Shown: piece after piece, positions 57,533 to 64,000 of the stretch
Numbering within the stretch: the stretch's first letter is position 1
Layout: every line of letters starts with the position of its first letter
NCBI RefSeq assembly: GCF_000695685.1
Contig: NZ_JFFR01000025.1
Coordinates: forward strand, 248,001 to 312,000
From: Vibrio fortis
Lineage (GTDB): Bacteria > Pseudomonadota > Gammaproteobacteria > Enterobacterales > Vibrionaceae
Direction of reading: 5' to 3'
Length of the DNA stretch: 64,000 bases
Notes under the pieces: generated by a model
What the model saw: the letters and a program-made list of their open reading frames with translations, nothing else
Told to the model about the DNA's origin: nothing
Database searches by the model: none
Position numbers and translations under genes: made by a program

Positions 57533-58243
57533 ATGAACGATCAAAAAATCATTGTAGCCCTGGATTACGACAACCAAGCAGATGCTTTGGCCTTTGTCGA
57601 TCGAATCGATCCAGCATCTTGTCGCCTAAAAGTAGGTAAAGAGATGTTTACTTTATTCGGACCAGAGTTTGTACGTGAGCTGCACAAGCGTGGTTTCTCG
57701 GTTTTCTTAGATTTGAAATTCCACGATATTCCAAACACATGTTCTAAAGCAGTACGTGCAGCAGCAGAAATGGGTGTTTGGATGGTGAACGTTCATGCTG
57801 GTGGTGGTGAACGTATGATGACGGCATCACGCGAGATTCTTGAACCTTACGGTAAAGATCGTCCATTGCTGATTGGTGTGACTGTACTGACAAGCATGGA
57901 GCAACAAGATCTTGCTGGCATTGGTCTTGATATTGAGCCACAGAAGCAGGTGATGCGTCTCGCTAACCTAACTAAAAATGCAGGTTTAGATGGTGTTGTT
58001 TGCTCTGCGCAAGAAGCGTCATTACTAAAAGGTGAGTTGGGCCAAGAGTTCAAGTTAGTTACTCCAGGTATCCGTCCAGTCGGTGCTGATGTCGGTGACC
58101 AAAAACGTATTATGACACCAACAAAAGCGATTCAATCAGGTTCTGACTACTTAGTTATTGGCCGCCCAATCACTCAGGCTGCTGATCCAGCTGAAGTGTT
58201 AAAGAATATAAACAATGAATTGTTACATATGAATAACAACTAA
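57533..58243 (+). CDS. pyrF: Orotidine 5'-phosphate decarboxylase
   Basis: Makes UMP from OMP, the last step of de novo pyrimidine synthesis. 236 residues with the catalytic motif [12 protein letters not shown] near residue 60 and the phosphate-binding TPGIRP and VIGRPIT blocks. A strong TTAGGAGAT ribosome-binding site precedes the ATG. Confidence 0.97.
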   Translation: MNDQKIIVALDYDNQADALAFVDRIDPASCRLKVGKEMFTLFGPEFVRELHKRGFSVFLDLKFHDIPNTCSKAVRAAAEMGVWMVNVHAGGGERMMTASREILEPYGKDRPLLIGVTVLTSMEQQDLAGIGLDIEPQKQVMRLANLTKNAGLDGVVCSAQEASLLKGELGQEFKLVTPGIRPVGADVGDQKRIMTPTKAIQSGSDYLVIGRPITQAADPAEVLKNINNELLHMNNN

Positions 58244-58626
58244 TTATTCTGTAGGTGCATGGTTTATCTCGTTTAATAAAATTAGCAAACGTTTAAACTG
58301 TGCACCTTGTAGTGATATTCACTATATAACTCCATTTCTATAACTTTCCTTTCTAAAATATATACTTATCAACATATTCCTTCGACTTTATATTTACTTA
58401 TTCTAATTGTGGTCTAAATAAACCGACACATATTGTGGTTTTACATAACGATTTTCTCAAATTAACTATAATAATATGACTTGAGTCGATTATTTTTAAT
58501 ATTAATTGGATGTAATTGTTTAATTCAATATTCTTATGAACTAGAGTTTACGAACTAAAGTCTCATCCGACCAGTGCGTAGGTTGGTGATTGTCCACAGG
58601 ATGTGGTTTAAATGTAATTAATTGGT
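58244..58626. other. AT-rich gap with a long hairpin
   Basis: A 383-base gap without a gene. A long imperfect hairpin at 58253-58307 consists of AGGTGCA/TGCACCT, GTTTA/TAAAC and CGTTT/AAACG helices. The rest is AT-rich and probably holds the promoter of the following transporter operon. No convincing -35/-10 pair can be chosen. Confidence 0.5.
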
Positions 58627-59664
58627 ATGGAGTACTTCCAATTGTTAGCTTATATATTGAGGCGTTTATTGCTTGTCATTCCAACATTTATAGGAATCAC
58701 AATCTTGATTTTTGCCATTACTCGCTTCGTCCCGGGTGGTCCGGTAGAAAGAATGCTGTCAAAAATGCACTCAGGAACTGACAGTGCGGCAGTAAGCGTT
58801 GTGGGTAATAATTCATCATTATCAGATGATCAGATTGCAGAACTCAATGCTTTCTATGGATTAGACAAACCTATATTAGAATCTTATGTTAATTGGCTGT
58901 CTAAGATTGTCGTATTAGATTTTGGTGAATCAACTCGTTATTACGAGCCAGTGAGTGACATGATTGCTGAACGTTTACCAATCTCGTTGTTTTATGGAGG
59001 CATGACGTTCTTTATTAGTTACTTTATATCAATTCCACTTGGATATTATAAAGCGATCAAACATGGTTCAGTATTTGATTCTACGTCTTCAATTTTAATA
59101 TTTATTGGTTATGCGTTACCCGGATATGTTGTTGGCGTTTTTTTAATTACACTGTTTGCCTATAACCTTGATTGGTTTCCTATGGGAGGATTCGTCGGAG
59201 ACGATTTTGAGGACTATGAAAATTGGGTAGACCAAGTCAAGGACATCATGTGGCATGCCGTGCTTCCTCTCATTTGTTATTTGATTGGTGATTTTGCGAC
59301 GCTCACGATGACAATGAAAAATAACCTTATGGAAAACCTCTCTGCTGATTATATTAGAACAGCCATAGCGAAGGGGTTGCCGTTCAAGCAAGCGGTTAAA
59401 AAACATGCGCTACAAAATAGCCTAATTCCGATAGCAAGTCATTTTGGTAACTCATTATTGTTCTTTATGTCCGGCTCTTTTTTGATTGAAGTTATCTTTA
59501 ATATCGATGGTATTGGCTTATTAGGTTATGAATCAATAATGGAGCGAGATTATCCGGTTGTTATGGGAATTGTCGCTATTAACGCTGCGATGTTGATGAT
59601 TGGTAATATTGTTTCTGATCTATGTGTTGCCGCTGTCGACCCAAGGGTGAGGTTTGGCGCATGA
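58627..59664 (+). CDS. ABC transporter permease, DppB/YejB type
   Basis: A peptide-type importer inner-membrane permease, 345 residues. It starts YILRRLLLVIPTFIGITILIFAITRFVPGGPVE, the DppB/OppB family N terminus, and has about six membrane segments. The coupling-helix (EAA) block is ADYIRTAIAKGLPFKQAVKKHALQNSLIPIAS. The substrate is unknown. Its stop overlaps the next permease start by four bases. First gene of the transporter operon. Confidence 0.88.
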   Translation: MEYFQLLAYILRRLLLVIPTFIGITILIFAITRFVPGGPVERMLSKMHSGTDSAAVSVVGNNSSLSDDQIAELNAFYGLDKPILESYVNWLSKIVVLDFGESTRYYEPVSDMIAERLPISLFYGGMTFFISYFISIPLGYYKAIKHGSVFDSTSSILIFIGYALPGYVVGVFLITLFAYNLDWFPMGGFVGDDFEDYENWVDQVKDIMWHAVLPLICYLIGDFATLTMTMKNNLMENLSADYIRTAIAKGLPFKQAVKKHALQNSLIPIASHFGNSLLFFMSGSFLIEVIFNIDGIGLLGYESIMERDYPVVMGIVAINAAMLMIGNIVSDLCVAAVDPRVRFGA

Positions 59665-60704
59665 TAAGACTAACCCCACTAACACAGAAAAAGATTAAAC
59701 ACTTTAAAGAGATAAAACGTGGATATTGGTCACTTTTGATCCTGAGTTTCCTACTTATTTTTTCAATCTTCGCTGAGTTTTTTATTAACAGTAAAGCACT
59801 CCTCGTTAGCTACAAAGGCGAATGGTCATTTCCTGTTGTCTCAGACGTAAGGCCAGGGACAGACTTCGGGCTAAGCTATGCGAGTGAGGCTGATTATAGA
59901 GATCTGAAACAGATTTTTGAGGATGAAGGCGAGGGTAACTTTGTCATCATGCCTATTGTGCCTTGGAACCCTTATGAGCAGGACTTTTCTGGGGACTTCC
60001 CACCACTAGCACCGAGTATTGAGAGTAAACATTATTTAGGCACGGATGCGATAGGGCGAGATATTTTAGCGCGTTTAGTTTATGGCTTTCGTATAGCGAT
60101 GGGGTTTGCCTTAATGACCATGGCCATCTCTTATGCGATTGGTACTGTGGTCGGGTGTTGTATGGGCTTCTTTGGTGGCAAGTTTGATTTGTTTGTTCAG
60201 AGGCTAATAGAGATTTGGTCGATGGTGCCGTTTCTGTACGTGATTATGATCTTAGTCTCGATAACCCAGCCAACGTTTACCTTGTTTGTCGCGATTAATG
60301 TTTTGTTCGGCTGGATGGGAATCACTTGGTATATGAGAACCATGACATATAAAGAATCTGCTCGCGAATATGTGATGGCAGCCCGAGCGTTAGGTGCTTC
60401 TACAACGCGTATCCTAGTGCATCATATCTTACCCAATACTATGGTTATGATAGTGACCTTAGCGCCATTTACGATTGCCGCCAACATTACCGCACTGACG
60501 GCGCTCGACTATCTAGGGCTCGGCCTGATGCCTCCTACGCCTAGTTGGGGTGAATTACTACAGCAAGGGAAATCGAATCTAGATGCTCCTTGGATTGTGA
60601 TCTCAGTTGTCGGAGCCATCGTTGCAGTTTTAGTCATGGTGACATTTATAGGTGAAGCGATACGCTCGGCATTTGATCCCAAAAAGTTCACACGTTACGT
60701 ATAA
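59661..60704 (+). CDS. ABC transporter permease, DppC/YejE type
   Basis: The second permease, 347 residues. A long periplasmic insert (about 40-125) follows the first membrane segment, a feature of the YejE branch. The C-terminal domain carries the EAA-type sequence YVMAARALGASTTRILVHHILPN. The ATG at 59661 lies in the ATGA overlap with the preceding stop. It probably forms a heterodimer with the preceding permease. Confidence 0.87.
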   Translation: MIRLTPLTQKKIKHFKEIKRGYWSLLILSFLLIFSIFAEFFINSKALLVSYKGEWSFPVVSDVRPGTDFGLSYASEADYRDLKQIFEDEGEGNFVIMPIVPWNPYEQDFSGDFPPLAPSIESKHYLGTDAIGRDILARLVYGFRIAMGFALMTMAISYAIGTVVGCCMGFFGGKFDLFVQRLIEIWSMVPFLYVIMILVSITQPTFTLFVAINVLFGWMGITWYMRTMTYKESAREYVMAARALGASTTRILVHHILPNTMVMIVTLAPFTIAANITALTALDYLGLGLMPPTPSWGELLQQGKSNLDAPWIVISVVGAIVAVLVMVTFIGEAIRSAFDPKKFTRYV

Positions 60705-60752
60705 GCCTAGATTCAGACATTTACAGGAAGTATCCAATTACAGGATGTAATT

Positions 60753-62597
60753 ATGAATAGAACACTCTCAATATGTATTTCAGCGTTGATGGCGGGTTTA
60801 TCCACGTCTGCTTTCACGCAAACCACTGCTTTACCGCAGGGCGTTGAATGGTTGTCTAACAACAATGAACCACTTTTTGCTTCACAAGACGCGATACGCG
60901 GCGGCACCTTACGTACATTCATGGCCAGTTTTCCTCAGACCTTGCGTAGCGTTGGGCCAGACGCAAATTCAGGGTTACGTCATTACTTTATGGATGGTGC
61001 CCCAAAGCTTGCTCAGCGACACCCTAATACGGGCAAGTGGATTCCACAGTTAGCGACTGATTGGGCGTTCTCTGAAGACAACAAAACGGTCTACTTTAAG
61101 CTTGATCCCAATGCGACATGGTCTGATGGAGAGAAAATAACGGCAGATGACTATCTGTTTATGCTCACTTATTATCGCTCTAAAGATATCGTTGACCCTT
61201 GGTATAACGATTTCTTTTCAACGTCCATTATTGATGTGATTAAAGTAGATGAATACACCATTGCCGTAGAAACCGCTGTTGAGCAGAGCCAAGACGCTCT
61301 AATGGTGTTGATCAATATGCCAAGTAACGGCTTTCAACCAAGACCAAAACACTATTTTGCGGATGAGAAAGATGCAAATAATGACGGTATGGTTGATAAC
61401 TTTGTTCGTAAATATAACTTCAAGAGTGAACCCACAGCAGGCCCTTATTACCTAGATAAAGTTAAAAAAGGTAAGAGTGTTACCTTCAAACATGTCGGTG
61501 AAAAGTGGTGGGGCTATTCAAATCGCTATTATCAGAATCGCTACAATGTCGATAAGGTGCGTATTACGGTTATTCGTGACTTTGATATCGCTCTAAAGCA
61601 CTTTGAAAAAGGTAAATTGGATTATTTCGATTTCGTACTTCCTGAATATTGGCATGGGAAATCTGACTCCCAAGGCTTTAAAGATGGTTACATCCAGAAG
61701 TTTTGGGGGTTCAATCAAACACCGCAAGGTGCCGGTGGTTTATGGATGAATACTGCGCAACCATTGCTCGATGATATCAATGTTCGTAAGGGCATAATGC
61801 ACGCTACCGACTATGACGGAATGATTAAAAACATCATGCGTGGTGACTATTCTCGTAAGCCACATGGGCTCGGGTTTGGACATGGGCAGTACGATAACCC
61901 AACGAATAAAGCGCCAGAATTTGACCCTCAGTTAGCGGCTGAGCACTTTGCAAAAGCTGGCTTTGACGCCATTGGATCTGATGGTATCCGTATCAATAAA
62001 CAAGGTCAGAGGCTTTCGTTTGCTATCACCTACGGTTACAACGCATGGACGCCAAGAATTGCGTTTCTCCGAGAGCAAGCCAAGTTAGCGGGTCTCGACT
62101 TTACTCTTAACTTGGTCGATGGGTCATCGGCGTTTAAATACATTCTAGAGAAGAAGCATCAATTGGCTTTTCTCAATATGGGCTCGGGTGAAATCCCTTC
62201 TTACTGGGAGTATTTGCACTCAGACAACGCCAATAAACCGCAAACCAATGCACACACTAACTACAGCAGTCCTGAACTGGATAAATTGATAGAAGCGTAT
62301 GATGCTGAGTTTGACCAAGCAAAGCGTTATCAACTCTCGTATCAGATTCAAGATTACGTTACACAGGCTAATATCATCGTTCCAGGCTATATGGTGCCGT
62401 ATTCACGCGCTGCGCATTGGCGTTGGGTCCAATATCCAGAGAATCCAATGACTAAGCAGACAGAGTCTATCTTCCACCCGATGGATATTGGTAGTTTCTG
62501 GATAGATCCTTCACTGAAGAAAGAGACGCAAGCGTCGATGAAGTCAGATAAAACCTATACTCCGGTTTCATTTGTTGATGACCGTTTTAAGTTGTGA
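60753..62597 (+). CDS. Extracellular solute-binding protein, family 5 (YejA-like)
   Basis: Periplasmic binding component, 614 residues. A signal peptide (MNRTLSICISALMAGLSTSA) precedes a family-5 fold: VGPDANSGLRHYFMDGAPKLAQRHPNTGKWIPQLATDWAF and YFKLDPNATWSDGEKITADDYLFMLTYY. Large size and the association with YejB/YejE-type permeases suggest a peptide or peptide-nucleotide ligand, but the ligand is not known. Confidence 0.87.
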   Translation: MNRTLSICISALMAGLSTSAFTQTTALPQGVEWLSNNNEPLFASQDAIRGGTLRTFMASFPQTLRSVGPDANSGLRHYFMDGAPKLAQRHPNTGKWIPQLATDWAFSEDNKTVYFKLDPNATWSDGEKITADDYLFMLTYYRSKDIVDPWYNDFFSTSIIDVIKVDEYTIAVETAVEQSQDALMVLINMPSNGFQPRPKHYFADEKDANNDGMVDNFVRKYNFKSEPTAGPYYLDKVKKGKSVTFKHVGEKWWGYSNRYYQNRYNVDKVRITVIRDFDIALKHFEKGKLDYFDFVLPEYWHGKSDSQGFKDGYIQKFWGFNQTPQGAGGLWMNTAQPLLDDINVRKGIMHATDYDGMIKNIMRGDYSRKPHGLGFGHGQYDNPTNKAPEFDPQLAAEHFAKAGFDAIGSDGIRINKQGQRLSFAITYGYNAWTPRIAFLREQAKLAGLDFTLNLVDGSSAFKYILEKKHQLAFLNMGSGEIPSYWEYLHSDNANKPQTNAHTNYSSPELDKLIEAYDAEFDQAKRYQLSYQIQDYVTQANIIVPGYMVPYSRAAHWRWVQYPENPMTKQTESIFHPMDIGSFWIDPSLKKETQASMKSDKTYTPVSFVDDRFKL

Positions 62598-63499
62598 CGG
62601 ATGCTTGTATGAATATGGAATATAAACAAGATCCTAATTGCGACGTGGTGTTGGAAGTAAAAGATCTAGAAGTCACTTTTGATACTGACTCGGGAGTCGT
62701 TCAGGTACTGCATGGCGTCAGCTTCAAAGTTAAAAAAGGCAAAACTCTAGGTCTGGTTGGCGAGTCTGGTTGTGGTAAAAGCGTCACATCAATGTCGATT
62801 ATGGGTCTGCTACCTAAACCTTATGGTCAAGTTGTCGGTGGGGAGATCCTTTATAACAATCAGGATCTCGTTACCTTGCCATCAGATTCTATGTATGAAA
62901 TGCGTGGTAACTCGATCTCAATCATCTTCCAAGATCCAATGACGGCACTTAATCCGGTACATAGTATCGGTAAACAGCTAATGGAGGTGTTGGCGCTTCA
63001 TCGACCTGAGTTGAAGAAAGCTGATAGAAGAGAATATGCGGTCAAGATGTTGGAAAAGGTCAAAATTCCAATGCCAGAGAAACGCATCGATGAATATCCG
63101 CATAACCTATCTGGTGGGATGAGACAGCGCGTAATGATAGCTATGGCTCTTGCGTGCAAGCCAGACGTGTTGATTTGTGATGAACCAACCACGGCTCTAG
63201 ATGTTACGGTTCAAGCCTCCATTTTGGAGTTGATGATAGAGCTACAACAAGAGACAGGTATGGCGATGCTGTTTATCACTCACGATTTAGGTGTTGTTGC
63301 AGAGGTGTGTGATGACGTAGCTGTCATGTATGGAGGGCGTGTTGTTGAGTATGCAGATGTATTTGAGCTGTTCGATTACCCGAAACACCCTTATACAAAG
63401 CGCTTACTGGGTTTAATGCCAAGTTTGGATCATCCGCCAAAGCAACAAATAGAGCTCACACCAATTGATACTTCGTTGTTTCCAGAGTTTAAGGGGTAG
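62594..63499 (+). CDS. ABC transporter ATP-binding protein, DppD/OppD type
   Basis: The first ATPase of the importer, 301 residues. Walker A GESGCGKS near residue 55, signature LSGGMRQR, and Walker B LICDEPTTALD are present; the oligopeptide-type C-terminal tail (PYTKRLLGLMPSLDHP) follows. The GTG at 62594 overlaps the preceding stop (GTGA). ATG codons at 62609 and 62615 are alternatives with GGA upstream, so the exact start is uncertain. Confidence 0.87.
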   Translation: MTDACMNMEYKQDPNCDVVLEVKDLEVTFDTDSGVVQVLHGVSFKVKKGKTLGLVGESGCGKSVTSMSIMGLLPKPYGQVVGGEILYNNQDLVTLPSDSMYEMRGNSISIIFQDPMTALNPVHSIGKQLMEVLALHRPELKKADRREYAVKMLEKVKIPMPEKRIDEYPHNLSGGMRQRVMIAMALACKPDVLICDEPTTALDVTVQASILELMIELQQETGMAMLFITHDLGVVAEVCDDVAVMYGGRVVEYADVFELFDYPKHPYTKRLLGLMPSLDHPPKQQIELTPIDTSLFPEFKG

Positions 63500-63503
63500 C
63501 TTA

Positions 63504-64000
63504 ATGTCAGAAGTATTAAGAATCGAAAACGTTACTCAGCATTTCGTCTCTGGAAAAAGATTGTTCTCAAAAGGGTATGTGGTTAAGGCCGTTGACGGCG
63601 TCTCTTTTTCTCTGCATCAAGGGCAAACCTTGGGTCTGGTTGGGGAATCAGGGTGCGGAAAGAGTACATTGGGACGAACAATATTGAAGTTGTTTGAACC
63701 AACATCTGGACGAATTTTCTTTGAAGGAAAAGACATCACCCATTGGAAAGCTCGGGAGATGAGACCGCTTCGTAAAGAGATGCAGATTGTCTTTCAAGAT
63801 CCGATGGAGTCTCTCAATCAACGACATACGATCGGTATGATTTTGGAAGAGCCCTATATTATCCATAATGTCGGTACCAATAAAGAGCGTAAGCAGTGGG
63901 TATTAGAGTTGTTGGATAAGGTGGGTTTGGTCAGAGAGTCGGTTGATCGTTACCCTCATGAGTTTTCTGGTGGACAACGTCAACGTATCGGAATTGCTCG
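63504..64000 (+). CDS. ABC transporter ATP-binding protein, DppF/OppF type (partial, cut by the window edge)
   Basis: The second ATPase of the importer. The visible 165 residues start MSEVLRIENVTQHFVSG and contain Walker A GESGCGKST and the signature FSGGQRQRIGIARA; the Walker B and C terminus lie beyond the window. AGGGG lies seven bases upstream of the ATG. It is separate from the first ATPase, unlike the fused YejF. Confidence 0.88.
   Translation, partial: MSEVLRIENVTQHFVSGKRLFSKGYVVKAVDGVSFSLHQGQTLGLVGESGCGKSTLGRTILKLFEPTSGRIFFEGKDITHWKAREMRPLRKEMQIVFQDPMESLNQRHTIGMILEEPYIIHNVGTNKERKQWVLELLDKVGLVRESVDRYPHEFSGGQRQRIGIA

Overview
The window is a contiguous piece of a gammaproteobacterial chromosome, almost certainly a Vibrio. 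The grounds are: the csiV-mfd-PilZ-lolCDE-DUF2062-comEC-msbA-lpxK-Trm112-kdsB order, a CsiV homologue, a YnhF-like mini-protein, a cheV gene, a full RNase E with a long Arg-rich scaffold, moderate AT content, and Vibrio-style dispersed intergenic repeats. All calls are read from the sequence by eye; no database search was run. About 60 protein genes are supported. No tRNA, rRNA, CRISPR array, prophage or complete insertion sequence is visible.

Layout. (1) 1-6.0 kb: uridine kinase, AsmA, cobalamin adenosyltransferase (minus strand), a low-molecular-weight phosphotyrosine phosphatase and a SulP anion transporter (minus strand). (2) 6.1-10.8 kb: rne (minus strand, with a long structured leader) diverging from rluC. 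(3) 11.0-24.2 kb: maf, then the conserved yceD-rpmF-plsX-fabH-fabD-fabG-acpP-fabF-pabC-mltG-tmk-holB-tatD-type cluster, ending in ptsG. This is the fatty-acid/phospholipid precursor cluster with passengers for folate, cell wall, dTMP and the DNA polymerase clamp loader. (4) 24.3-31.4 kb: two small outer-membrane-type proteins, a YnhF-like 29-residue membrane peptide, a patatin-like lipase, pyruvate kinase with a MITE-like repeat abutting its stop codon, the glucose regulator Mlc and the chemotaxis protein CheV. (5) 31.5-37.1 kb: a LexA-controlled imuA-imuB-dnaE2 mutagenesis cassette (minus strand). (6) 37.2-42.7 kb: GNAT acetyltransferase, csiV, mfd and a PilZ-like gene (minus strand). (7) 42.9-52.7 kb: lolCDE, DUF2062 (minus strand), comEC and msbA-lpxK-Trm112-kdsB (outer-membrane lipoprotein and lipopolysaccharide biogenesis plus competence). 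(8) 53.0-58.2 kb: cmk-rpsA-ihfB-lapA-lapB-pyrF. (9) 58.6-64.0 kb: a dipeptide/Yej-type ABC importer; its second ATPase runs off the right edge.

Themes. Much of the window supplies and assembles the envelope: FabH/D/G/F, AcpP and PlsX supply acyl chains; LpxK, KdsB, MsbA and LapAB handle lipid A and LPS; LolCDE sorts lipoproteins; MltG and CsiV act on peptidoglycan. The sugar-control pair ptsG and mlc lie within 7 kb of each other, and an Mlc-like operator can be seen upstream of ptsG. DNA damage responses are represented by mfd and the SOS-controlled ImuA/ImuB/DnaE2 set.

No wholly new multigene system is evident. The most interesting observations are the MITE-like element between pykA and its likely terminator, a duplicated enolase-site-like motif in RNase E, the tiny YnhF-like gene, a structured intergenic transcript candidate after cheV, a nearly leaderless yceD promoter, a PilZ protein lacking the canonical c-di-GMP residues, and putative FadR, Mlc and CRP sites.
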